Below, piece by piece: positions 8,472 through 16,168 of a DNA stretch of 64,000 nucleotides. The position numbers and the translations under genes were made by a program. The stretch comes from Yinghuangia soli. Its GTDB lineage: Bacteria; Actinomycetota; Actinomycetes; Streptomycetales; Streptomycetaceae. The stretch spans positions 881,687 to 945,686 of the forward strand of contig NZ_JAKFHA010000001.1 of assembly GCF_021502675.1 (NCBI RefSeq), read 5' to 3'. How positions within the stretch are numbered: position 1 is the first letter of the stretch; the number at the start of each line of letters is the position of its first letter. Below the pieces are notes generated by a model. It was not told where the DNA came from and ran no database searches. It saw only the letters and a list, made by a program, of their open reading frames with translations.

Positions 8472-8498
8472 CGCGGCCGCGCCGAGTGCTCGGCCGCG
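8472..8498 (-). terminator. Proximal hairpin after the KimA-like gene
   Basis: CGCGGCCG (8472-8479) can pair with CGGCCGCG (8491-8498), with an alternative inner GCCGAG/CTCGGC stem. It lies 12 bases past the permease stop codon. Confidence 0.5.
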
Positions 8499-8510
8499 GG
8501 CGTCGGGGTG

Positions 8511-10553
8511 CTACTTCTCGTCGGGCTTGCGCGGCGGGGGCGTGCCCGCGTCCCTTCTCGGGGCGGGTTCGCCTCGGCGGACTGCGCCGGGGGCGTTGTA
8601 GCCCGCGCCGACCTTGACCCGGCTCGACGAGGCCAACTGCCACGGGACCGAGGCGACCACCACGCCGGGCGTGAAGAGCAGGCGGCCCTTCAGGCGCAGT
8701 GCGCTCTGGTTGTGCAGGATGTGCTCCCACCAGTGGCCGACCACGTACTCGGGGATGTAGACGGTCACCACGTCGCGCGGGCTGGAGCGGCGCACGTTCT
8801 TGACGTACTCGATGATCGGGCGGGTGATCTCGCGGTACGGGGAGTCCAGCACCTTGAGCGGCACCTCGATGCCGCGGTCGTCCCAGTCCTGCCGCAGCGC
8901 CTCGGTCTCGTCCGGGTCGACGCCGACCGTGACCGCCTCCAGCACGCTGGGCCGCGCGGCCCGGGCGTACGAGAGGGCCCGCAGCGTCGGCTTGTGCAGC
9001 TTGGACACCAGCACGATGCCGTGCACCCGGGAGGGCAGCTTCATGTCCTCGTCGGGATCCGCGACCAGCTCGTCGCGCACCCGGTCGTAGTGCTTGCGGA
9101 TGCCCTTCATGGTCACGAAGAGGATGGCCATCGCCAGGATCGCGATCCACGCGCCGTGCGTGAACTTGGTGATCAGCACGATCACCAGCACCGCACCGGT
9201 CATGCACAGGCCGAACGCGTTGATGACGCGGCTGCGCTTCATGTGCCGGCGGGTGGCCGGGTCGTCCTCGGTCTTCAGGTGCCGGGTCCAGTGCCGGATC
9301 ATGCCGGCCTGGCTCATCGTGAAGGACACGAAGACGCCCACGACGTACAGCTGGATCAGCTTGGTCGGCTCGGCCTTGAAGGCCACGATCAGCAGGATCG
9401 CCGCACCGGCCAGCATGATGATGCCGTTGCTGAAGGCCAGCCGGTCGCCGCGGGTGTGCAGTTGGCGCGGCAGGTAGCGGTCCTGGGCCAGGATCGAGCC
9501 GAGCACCGGGAAGCCGTTGAACGCGGTGTTCGCGGCCAGCACCAGGATGAGGCCGGTGACCGCGAGCACGAGGTAGAACATCGGGGACGCGAAGGTGCCG
9601 CCGAAGACCGCGTCGGCGACCTGCGCGACCACCGTCTTCTGCTCGTAGTCCGCGGGCGCGCCGGTGATCTGGTGCGACGGGTCCTCCGCGAAGTGCACCT
9701 TGGTGATCTTCGCGAGGACCAGCATGCCCATGAGCATGGTGACCGCGATGGTGCCCATGAGCAGCAGCGTGGTGGCCGCGTTCTTGCTCTTGGGCTTGCG
9801 GAAGGCCGGTACGCCGTTGCTGATCGCCTCGACACCGGTCAGCGCCGCACAACCGGAGGAGAAGGTGCGCAGCAGCAGGAAGACCAGGGCGATGCCGGTG
9901 AAGGAGTCCTCGGCCTGGATGCCGAAGGACGCACTCTCCGCCTGCATCGAGTCGGCGCCGCTGGTGAAGTAGCGGATGAAGCCGAAGAGCGTCATGCCGA
10001 TGATGGCGAACATGAAGAGGTAGGTCGGCACCGCGAACGCCGAGCCCGACTCGCGCACCCCGCGCAGGTTCATGGTCATCAGCAGGAGGACCAGGATCAC
10101 CGCGTAGATGACCTTGTGCTCCCCTATCGCCGGGATGGCCGAGGAGATGTTGGCCACGCCGGACGAGATCGACACCGCGACGGTCAGCACGTAGTCGACC
10201 AGCAGCGCGCTGCCGACGGTCAGACCGGCGTTCGGACCGAGGTTGACGGTCGCCACCTCGTAGTCGCCGCCGCCGCTCGGGTACGCGTGCACGTTCTGCC
10301 GGTACGACGCCACCACGGTGAGCATGACCACGACGACCGCGAGGCCGACCTGCCAGCTGAAGTGGTACGCCGCGAGGCCCGCCATGGACAGCGTGAGCAG
10401 GATTTCGTCCGGGGCATACGCCACCGAGGAGAGGGCGTCGGACGCGAAGACGGGCAGCGCGAGACGCTTGGGCAGCAGGGTCTCGTGCAGCTTGTCGCTG
10501 CGTACGGCCCGGCCCAGAAGGATGCGTTTTGATAGTCCGCCGAGTCTTGACAC
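8511..10553 (-). CDS. APC-superfamily permease, KimA-like potassium importer candidate
   Basis: This 680-residue protein has about 12 hydrophobic segments in the first 480 residues. A large soluble C-terminal domain follows (about 480-650). The architecture and the SSVAYAPDEIL, FPVLGSILAQDRYLPR and FHWW-like VVGHWWEH elements fit the KimA/YdaO family of proton-coupled K+ importers. The gene is the positional counterpart of Rv2690c. GTG at 10553 begins VSRLGGLSKR; an in-frame extension upstream lacks family character. It is divergent from ceoB, a TrkA-type K+ regulatory gene, which supports potassium as substrate. An amino acid permease role cannot be ruled out. The 3' end has a decayed duplicate downstream. 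Confidence 0.8.
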   Translation of the reverse strand: MSRLGGLSKRILLGRAVRSDKLHETLLPKRLALPVFASDALSSVAYAPDEILLTLSMAGLAAYHFSWQVGLAVVVVMLTVVASYRQNVHAYPSGGGDYEVATVNLGPNAGLTVGSALLVDYVLTVAVSISSGVANISSAIPAIGEHKVIYAVILVLLLMTMNLRGVRESGSAFAVPTYLFMFAIIGMTLFGFIRYFTSGADSMQAESASFGIQAEDSFTGIALVFLLLRTFSSGCAALTGVEAISNGVPAFRKPKSKNAATTLLLMGTIAVTMLMGMLVLAKITKVHFAEDPSHQITGAPADYEQKTVVAQVADAVFGGTFASPMFYLVLAVTGLILVLAANTAFNGFPVLGSILAQDRYLPRQLHTRGDRLAFSNGIIMLAGAAILLIVAFKAEPTKLIQLYVVGVFVSFTMSQAGMIRHWTRHLKTEDDPATRRHMKRSRVINAFGLCMTGAVLVIVLITKFTHGAWIAILAMAILFVTMKGIRKHYDRVRDELVADPDEDMKLPSRVHGIVLVSKLHKPTLRALSYARAARPSVLEAVTVGVDPDETEALRQDWDDRGIEVPLKVLDSPYREITRPIIEYVKNVRRSSPRDVVTVYIPEYVVGHWWEHILHNQSALRLKGRLLFTPGVVVASVPWQLASSSRVKVGAGYNAPGAVRRGEPAPRRDAGTPPPRKPDEK

Positions 10554-10746
10554 GCGGGCGATCGTACGCTGTGCGGATTCCGCAGGGACGCGGGCCCGCC
10601 GATGGCCGCGCAACCGGTACTCCGGCGCGTCGCAGACCGTGCCCGCGTGTAACGTCGCACGAACGTCTGTCACCCTGGTGACAGGCCGAACAGGGCCATA
10701 TCGGGCACTACTGCGGGCACTACGGACATACGCCGGAAGGACGGCC
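10554..10746. promoter_or_regulatory. Divergent kimA-like/ceoB promoter region
   Basis: The gap contains the inverted repeat CTGTCACC-CT-GGTGACAG at 10667-10684. It also has an exact 10-base direct repeat CGGGCACTAC at 10702-10711 and 10714-10723. GGAAGGA at 10735-10741 is the ceoB ribosome binding site. I saw no match to the ydaO c-di-AMP riboswitch consensus. Confidence 0.5.
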
Positions 10747-11409
10747 GTGCACATCGTCATCATGGGGTGCGGGCGCGTGGGATCCACGCTCGCCCAGACC
10801 CTGGAGGAACTGGGCCATTCGGTCGCCGTCGTCGACCGGGACGCCACGTCGTTCCGGCGGCTCGGCGCCCACTTCTCCGGACGCCGCGTCACGGGCGTCG
10901 GGTTCGACCAGGACACGTTGCGCGCCGCCGGCATCGAGGAAGCAGGCGCGTTCGCCGCGGTCAGCAGCGGCGACAACTCGAACATCATCGCCGCCCGGGT
11001 GGCCCGCGAGACGTTCGGCGTGGAGAACGTCGTGGCGCGCATCTACGACCCCCGCCGCGCGGAGGTCTACCAGCGCCTCGGCATCCCGACCGTGGCCACC
11101 GTCCGCTGGACCGCCGACCAGATGCTGCGCCGGCTGCTGCCCAGCGGCGCCGAGCCGCTGTGGCGCGACCCGAGCGGCACCGTGCAGCTCGCCGAGGTGC
11201 ACGTGAACCCGCTGTGGGTCGGGCACCGGGTCGGCGGACTCGAGCAGGCGTCCGGGGCGCGCATCGCGTTCCTCACCCGGTTGGGCGAAGGCATCCTGCC
11301 CGGCCCGGACACCGTCCTGCAGGAAGGCGACCTGGTGCACGTGATCATGCAGCAGGCCGACGTGGCCGCCGTCGAGGCGGCCTTCGAAAAGGCTCCGGAG
11401 GCCAACTGA
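10747..11409 (+). CDS. ceoB: TrkA-family potassium uptake regulatory protein
   Basis: The 220-residue cytoplasmic protein is one RCK unit: a Rossmann NAD(H)-binding TrkA-N domain starting VHIVIMGCGRVG (GxGxxG) and a TrkA-C domain (about 140-210). Such proteins gate K+ transporters in response to nucleotides. GTG at 10747 follows GGAAGGAC. The stop overlaps the next gene's ATG (TGATG), so the two RCK proteins are made together. The permease gene is divergent. Order and content match ceoB-ceoC of mycobacteria. A TrkH/KtrB channel is not present in this window, so the permease is the only nearby partner. Confidence 0.9.
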   Translation: MHIVIMGCGRVGSTLAQTLEELGHSVAVVDRDATSFRRLGAHFSGRRVTGVGFDQDTLRAAGIEEAGAFAAVSSGDNSNIIAARVARETFGVENVVARIYDPRRAEVYQRLGIPTVATVRWTADQMLRRLLPSGAEPLWRDPSGTVQLAEVHVNPLWVGHRVGGLEQASGARIAFLTRLGEGILPGPDTVLQEGDLVHVIMQQADVAAVEAAFEKAPEAN

Positions 11410-12068
11410 TGCGCGTCGCGATCGCCGGAGCGGGTGCGGTCGGCCGTTCCATCGCCGGCGAACTCCTGGAGAACGGCCACGAGGTCCTGCTCATCGACAA
11501 GGCGCCGGACGCCATCAAGGTGGACAGCGTCCCGCAGGCCGAGTGGCTGCTGGCCGACGCCTGCGAGATCTCCTCGCTCGACGAGGCCGCGCTGCAGCGC
11601 TGCAACGTGGTCATCGCGGCGACCGGCGACGACAAGGTCAACCTGGTCGTCTCGCTGCTCGCCAAGACCGAGTACGGCGTGCCGCGCGTGGTGGCCCGGG
11701 TCAACAACCCGAAGAACGAGTGGCTGTTCAACGAGGCCTGGGGCGTCGACGTCGCGGTCTCCACGCCGCGCCTGATGTCCGCGCTGGTCGAGGAGGCGGT
11801 GAGCGTCGGCGACCTGGTGCGCCTCATGCGGTTCAGCCAGGGCGACGCGAACCTCGTCGAGCTGACCCTGCCCAGCGACACCGGCCTGGTCGGCACCCGG
11901 GTGGGCGACGTCGTCTGGCCCGAGGACACCGCGCTGGTCACCATCATCCGGGAAGGCCGGGTGCTGGTGCCGAGCAAGGACGACGCCCTGGAGGCGGGCG
12001 ACGAACTCCTGTTCGTGGCCGCCCCGCACCGCGAGGAAGAGCTGGAGCAGCTGCTCTCGGTGCGCTGA
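11409..12068 (+). CDS. ceoC: TrkA-family potassium uptake regulatory protein
   Basis: This second RCK protein has 219 residues. The TrkA-N Rossmann motif GAGAVGRSIAGEL is at residues 6-18, with the acidic LLIDK after strand 2. A TrkA-C domain occupies the last 80 residues. It overlaps ceoB by one base and lacks its own strong ribosome binding site, so translation is coupled. Two consecutive single-RCK proteins suggest a heteromeric gating ring. A strong hairpin follows at 12124-12184. Confidence 0.9.
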   Translation: MRVAIAGAGAVGRSIAGELLENGHEVLLIDKAPDAIKVDSVPQAEWLLADACEISSLDEAALQRCNVVIAATGDDKVNLVVSLLAKTEYGVPRVVARVNNPKNEWLFNEAWGVDVAVSTPRLMSALVEEAVSVGDLVRLMRFSQGDANLVELTLPSDTGLVGTRVGDVVWPEDTALVTIIREGRVLVPSKDDALEAGDELLFVAAPHREEELEQLLSVR

Positions 12069-12123
12069 CGCGCCCAGCACTGACGCTCTCGGGGCAGGTC
12101 TCCCCGGGCAGCAGGACGGACCC

Positions 12124-12184
12124 GCCGCGCGCGGGTGCAGGATGACGCGGGCACTGCCCGGGCCGTCCCGCACCCGCGCGCGGC
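12124..12184. terminator. Convergent terminator hairpin
   Basis: A perfect 15-bp GC-rich stem (12124-12138 with 12170-12184) with a 31-base loop lies between the ceoC stop and the stop of the oppositely oriented regulator. Confidence 0.7.
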
Positions 12185-12188
12185 TGCG

Positions 12189-13562
12189 TCACACCGCCAT
12201 GCCCGCGTACATCTCCTCGGCGTGCTCGGTGAAGTCGCGGACCACCCGCTCCCCCGCGTACGGCTTGAGCCGGGTGCGGAACTCGCGCAGGAAGTCGTTG
12301 CACTGCGACGAGTTGAGCGTGACGGCGATCTCCAGGGCCTCGTTGGCCTTCGCACACGCCTGGTCCAACTCGCCCTCGTCCAGGTGCGCGGCGGCCATGA
12401 ACGTGGTGTCCTGCGCGCACCGCCGCGTATACCCGTCGGTCCGGAGCCCTATGGCCTCGTTCGCGAACTCCTGGGTGGCGGACGGCACATGCAGGTCCCG
12501 GTGGCAGTGCGCGAACTCGTGGCGCAGCTCGGCCTTGTCGAAGTACTGGCACCACGCCGGGTCTTCCTGGCCGTCGGCGCGCTCCAGGTTGAGCTCCGCC
12601 CTGCTGAGCGCCTCCGCGCAGGAGCGCTGGTCGCCGAGCGCCGCGTGCCCGCGCGCCTCCATGGCCTGCACGAGCGCCTGGCCGCGGTGCGTCAGCGAAC
12701 CGCGGGCGCCCTGCTGCGCGGCCCGCGCCAACTGCACGGCCTCCCAGCCGTGTCCGAGGTACACCGCCTGGCAGGCCATGTTGGCCATCACGTAGGCGCC
12801 GTACGCCCGGTCGTCGGCGGCCTGGGCCAGCCGCAGCGCCTGGATGTGGTACCGCTGCGCGAGTGCGTGGCGTCCCGAGTCGAACGACAGCCAGCCGGCC
12901 AGTTCGGTCAGCTCGGCCACCGCGCGGAACAGCCCGCGTCCCACGTCGTCGCCGTACGAGCCGGACAACTTGGTGCGGGCGACGCCGTTCAGGTGGTTGA
13001 CCACGGTGTCGCGCAGATCGCCGCCGCCCTGGGCGCGGTCGAGTTTGCGGAACATCACCACGGTCTGGCGGATCCGCTCGACGTCGGCCTCGCGCACGCG
13101 CCCGGTGCCGCCGTGCTCCATGAGCTCGGGCTCGGCACCCGTGGCCGTCGACCAGAACAGTGCCGGGCTCGAGAAGGCCGCGGCCCCGAACGTCGAACCG
13201 AGCAGGAAATTACGGCGGTTCATGTCTCTCCCCGTCAGCTCGACCACGGCCCGCCGGATGTCCGACACCGTGCGAGCGACACTCAACCCGTCGAAGGGAT
13301 CCGGGGCAGGGGGCCTCCGGTCCCTCAGGCCGAGGTCGGCAACCGTCAGTTCACAGCCCAGCCGCCGCCCGAGGACTTCGGCCAGCAGCAGGGGAATGGG
13401 CCACCGCGGTTGGGCGCCGTCGAGCCACCGGGCCACCGAAGTGTGGGTGCATCCCAGGTGCTGCCCGCGGCGCTCGGCAACCGCATTGACCCAACGGGCA
13501 ACTTCCCGCCTCGTCAAGCCGGCCTCTTCGACCAGCGCGCGAAGGTCACCGTTTCCGGCCAC
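12189..13562 (-). CDS. NsdA-like helix-turn-helix regulator with Tat-like RR motif and TPR-like region
   Basis: The 457-residue protein has an N-terminal XRE-like region (about 10-75) with VARWLDG typical of actinomycete regulators. RRNFLLGSTFGAAAF near residue 117 looks like a twin-arginine/hydrophobic motif, and the rest is helical, TPR-like. This architecture is shared by NsdA, which represses sporulation and antibiotic production in Streptomyces, and by several paralogues, so no symbol is assigned. GTG at 13562 follows GAAAGGAGG. The gene interrupts the order ceoC-DUF3159 seen in mycobacteria. Its own terminator is shared with ceoC; the upstream unit ends at the hairpin 13663-13694. Confidence 0.8.
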   Translation of the reverse strand: MAGNGDLRALVEEAGLTRREVARWVNAVAERRGQHLGCTHTSVARWLDGAQPRWPIPLLLAEVLGRRLGCELTVADLGLRDRRPPAPDPFDGLSVARTVSDIRRAVVELTGRDMNRRNFLLGSTFGAAAFSSPALFWSTATGAEPELMEHGGTGRVREADVERIRQTVVMFRKLDRAQGGGDLRDTVVNHLNGVARTKLSGSYGDDVGRGLFRAVAELTELAGWLSFDSGRHALAQRYHIQALRLAQAADDRAYGAYVMANMACQAVYLGHGWEAVQLARAAQQGARGSLTHRGQALVQAMEARGHAALGDQRSCAEALSRAELNLERADGQEDPAWCQYFDKAELRHEFAHCHRDLHVPSATQEFANEAIGLRTDGYTRRCAQDTTFMAAAHLDEGELDQACAKANEALEIAVTLNSSQCNDFLREFRTRLKPYAGERVVRDFTEHAEEMYAGMAV

Positions 13563-13662
13563 CGTCCCCGCCTCCTTTCACACGAGGCATAACCGGGACG
13601 GTAGTTGCTGAGATACGGCCAAAAGTGCAGTTAGCCGGGAATTACGCGGCACGCCGCAAAAG

Positions 13663-13694
13663 CTGAACGGCCGCTTACGGAAGCGGCCGTTCAG
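13663..13694 (-). terminator. Terminator after DUF3159 gene
   Basis: A perfect 14-bp stem CTGAACGGCCGCTT/AAGCGGCCGTTCAG with a 4-base loop sits 13 bases after the DUF3159 stop. It separates that unit from the downstream regulator on the same strand. Confidence 0.85.
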
Positions 13695-13707
13695 GTATGA
13701 CGGTTGA

Positions 13708-14574
13708 TCAGCGCGAGGCCGAATCCGAACGCACGGTCGAGGGGGTGTCGCCGTCGGCAGCGGCGGCCGGAAGAGCACCCTGGGCATCCGCGGCGGGCGC
13801 ATCGCCCGCGCCGACCGCGCTGCCCGCGCCCTCGGAGTCGGCCGTACCGTCGGCCTCGTCATCGTCGTCGTACTTGACCTTCACCGGCGGCGGCGCCTTC
13901 GACATGATCAGCCAGGTGAGGTAGATCGCCACCAGCCACGGCGGCACGCCCAGCGCCACCTTCGCGGCGCCCAGCCAGGTCACCTTGTCGGCCAGGTACA
14001 GCGGCACCTGCACCACGATGCGCAGCACGAACAGCGCGACCCACACCCAGGTGGCCTTCGTGTACGCGGCGGCCCGGGCCGGGTTCTTCCGCCACGTGAA
14101 GTTCTCGCCGAGGATCGGCCCGAGCACCACGCCGATCAGCGGCCAGCGCACCAGGATCGAGACCGTGTAGGCCAGCGCGTAGCCGCCGGAGAGCAGCACG
14201 CCCAGCAGGTAGAAGTTCTCCGCCTTGCCGGACTTCACCGCCACGAAGGCGGCGATGGCCACGCCCAGGAAGCCGCCCAGCGCGTGCATGAGCGTCTCGC
14301 GGCGCAGCAGCCGCACGGCGGCCAGCACCGCTGCCACCGCGACCGCTGCGTACGCGGACGGCGCGGTCTCGCGCATGATGGTGAAGACGACGACGAAGAC
14401 CAGTCCGGGGACGGTCATGTCGATCATGCCCCGCACCCCGCCGAACGCGGCGACCAGCGACATCGCGCTGTCCCCCGGATTGCCGCCCTCGGGCGCAGCG
14501 CCCTCGCCGGCCGGTCGGCCCTTCTCGTCGGCCGTGGAGCGGGGCAATTCTGCCTCGGACGTCACCCGGGTCAC
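13708..14574 (-). CDS. DUF3159 membrane protein
   Basis: This 288-residue integral membrane protein is the counterpart of Rv2693c. It has a charged N-terminus (about 1-38), six or seven membrane segments between about 45 and 235, and an acidic Asp/Ala/Gly-rich cytosolic tail. Conserved elements include GGVRGMIDMTVPGLVF and NFTWRKNPARAAAYTKATW. Function is unknown; the family is almost always beside the OB-fold gene, whose stop overlaps this GTG start (GTGA). Neighbouring K+ genes suggest a role in ion or membrane homeostasis, but this is only context. Confidence 0.88.
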   Translation of the reverse strand: MTRVTSEAELPRSTADEKGRPAGEGAAPEGGNPGDSAMSLVAAFGGVRGMIDMTVPGLVFVVVFTIMRETAPSAYAAVAVAAVLAAVRLLRRETLMHALGGFLGVAIAAFVAVKSGKAENFYLLGVLLSGGYALAYTVSILVRWPLIGVVLGPILGENFTWRKNPARAAAYTKATWVWVALFVLRIVVQVPLYLADKVTWLGAAKVALGVPPWLVAIYLTWLIMSKAPPPVKVKYDDDDEADGTADSEGAGSAVGAGDAPAADAQGALPAAAADGDTPSTVRSDSASR

Positions 14575-14996
14575 CCTCCGCCGGCCTTGGGGCGGGAGAT
14601 TCCCCCGCCGACCGGCCGCAGCTCGTACTTCGGATTGAACAGCACAGGACGGCCCTGGGCCGTGGTGAGGCGGCCGCGCGCGACCAGCTGGCGGCCCGGC
14701 TCTATCCCGGCGATCTTGCGGCGGCCCAGCCAGACCACCGAGAGCGCGCCGGACCCGTCGTACAGCTCCGCCTCCAAGGCGGGCACGCCGGCCCGCGGGC
14801 GGAAGGTGACGGTACGCAGCGTGCCGCCGACCGTGACGAGGTCGCGCTCGGCGACCGAGCCGATCGCCGTGCAGCCGAGCTGCCTGCAGTCCTGCTGCAG
14901 CTCCTCGGCCTCCAGCTCCTCGTGTGTCGAGGTCAACCGGTTGAACATCCGGCGGAAACGGCCCGGACCTCGCTCGACTCCGGTGGTACCACTCAT
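14571..14996 (-). CDS. OB-fold nucleic-acid-binding domain protein
   Basis: The 141-residue protein is the counterpart of Rv2694c. A short basic helix-rich N-terminus is followed by an OB-fold (about 45-125). The strand pattern runs through RDLVTVGGTLRTVTF, YDGSGALSVVWLGRR, GIEPGRQLVARGRL and RPVLFNPKYEL, as in tRNA_anti-type domains. Role unknown. It overlaps DUF3159 by 4 bases and is the upstream gene of that pair. In mycobacteria the next conserved genes are Rv2695 and the DUF3710 gene; here the kdp operon lies between this gene and DUF3710. Confidence 0.88.
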   Translation of the reverse strand: MSGTTGVERGPGRFRRMFNRLTSTHEELEAEELQQDCRQLGCTAIGSVAERDLVTVGGTLRTVTFRPRAGVPALEAELYDGSGALSVVWLGRRKIAGIEPGRQLVARGRLTTAQGRPVLFNPKYELRPVGGGISRPKAGGG

Positions 14997-15106
14997 GAAC
15001 GCGAGGGTACCGGGTCGAGGCCCGGACCGGGATCCGGCGGAGCCGCCGGACCCCGTGCGGCGAGCCCTCCGGAGCGGCTCCCCGGGCACTCTGCGCCCGT
15101 GTACGG

Positions 15107-15781
15107 TCACGGTTCGAAGCGGTATCCCATGCCCGGCTCGGTGACCAGGTGGCGGGGGTGCGACGGGTCCGCCTCGAGCTTGCGGCGCAACTGGGCCATG
15201 TATACGCGCAGGTAGTTGGTCTCGGTGCTGTACTGCGGGCCCCAGACCTCCTGCAGCAGCGCCCGCTGGCTGACCAGGCGGCCCGCGTGCCGAACCAGGA
15301 CCTCCAGGAGGTGCCACTCGGTCGGGGTGAGCCGGATGTCCTGGCCGTCGCGCCGGGCCTTCTTGGCGGCCAGGTCGACGGTGAAGGACTCGGTCTCGAC
15401 GACCGGCATCTCGTCCTCGGGGGCGGCGCGGCGGACCGCGGCGCGCAGGCGGGCGAGCAGTTCGTCCATGCCGAAGGGCTTGGTCACGTAGTCGTCGGCG
15501 CCCGCATCCAGGGCCGCGACCTTCTCGTTCGACGCTTGCCGGGCGCTGAGCACGATGATCGGCACCTTGGTCCAGCCGCGCAGGCCGCGGATGACGTCGA
15601 CGCCGTCGAGGTCGGGCAGGCCCAGGTCGAGGACCACGACGTCCGGATGGTGCTCGGCCGCGGCGGCGAGTGCCGCGGTGCCGTCCGCGGCGGTGTCGAC
15701 CTGGTAGCCGCGGGCCTTGAGGTTGATGGCCAGGGCCCGGACGATCTGCGGCTCGTCGTCCACGACGAGCACCCGTGTCAT
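15107..15781 (-). CDS. kdpE: KdpE response regulator
   Basis: KdpE is the OmpR/PhoB-family regulator that activates kdpFABC on K+ limitation. The 224-residue protein has a receiver domain with DD at 8-9, phospho-acceptor Asp52 in VVVLDLGLPD and Lys in KPFG. A winged-helix DNA-binding domain covers about 125-220. The ATG at 15781 follows GGAGG. It is separated from kdpD by 271 bases, unlike the tight upstream genes, so it may have its own promoter as well as readthrough. The identity rests on the kdpD neighbour, since the domain alone is generic. Confidence 0.93.
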   Translation of the reverse strand: MTRVLVVDDEPQIVRALAINLKARGYQVDTAADGTAALAAAAEHHPDVVVLDLGLPDLDGVDVIRGLRGWTKVPIIVLSARQASNEKVAALDAGADDYVTKPFGMDELLARLRAAVRRAAPEDEMPVVETESFTVDLAAKKARRDGQDIRLTPTEWHLLEVLVRHAGRLVSQRALLQEVWGPQYSTETNYLRVYMAQLRRKLEADPSHPRHLVTEPGMGYRFEP

Positions 15782-15955
15782 CGAATTGCCTCCGTACGTT
15801 CCGCGCTCGTTCGTTCGGTGTGCGCACGTTCACGATCACCGAAGTGTTCACTCGTCCGTGGGATTCCTGCGGCGTGGCGTCGATACCGGTGTCGAATATC
15901 TGTTCGACTATGAAGCGTGGATACCGAACAGCCGTACGACTCCGAGGAGAGCCCC

Positions 15956-16168
15956 ATGCGTTCCGCCGCTTCTGCCGTGGCCGCCAAGCCTGCCGCCACC
16001 GCCGCGCCGTGGCCCGTGCTGCTGCGGTACCCCGCCCGCCGGGTGCGCCGCATCATGGCGCCGCCGGCACGGGCGTCCCGCCGGTCTCGGGCGCCCCGGG
16101 CCGACCAGGCGGCCCGGGCAGCAGGACCGGATGAGCGTCCGCCGGCCGCAGGGTCAGCACCATCGTGA
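15956..16168 (+). CDS. Possible 70-residue protein antisense to the kdpD 3' end
   Basis: The ATG at 15956 lies 7 bases after GAGGAG, and the first 35 codons have GC-rich third positions. The frame runs on into the antisense of kdpD (16053-16168), where codon bias is uninformative. The product is Ala/Arg/Pro-rich with no known domain. It fills the unusual 271-base gap between kdpE and kdpD. It may be a real small gene or chance. Confidence 0.3.
   Translation: MRSAASAVAAKPAATAAPWPVLLRYPARRVRRIMAPPARASRRSRAPRADQAARAAGPDERPPAAGSAPS

Noticed and set aside
10554..10746. c-di-AMP (ydaO-type) riboswitch before the KimA-like gene
   Set aside because: A KimA link made this likely, but I could not find the conserved ydaO core sequences in the leader on that strand.
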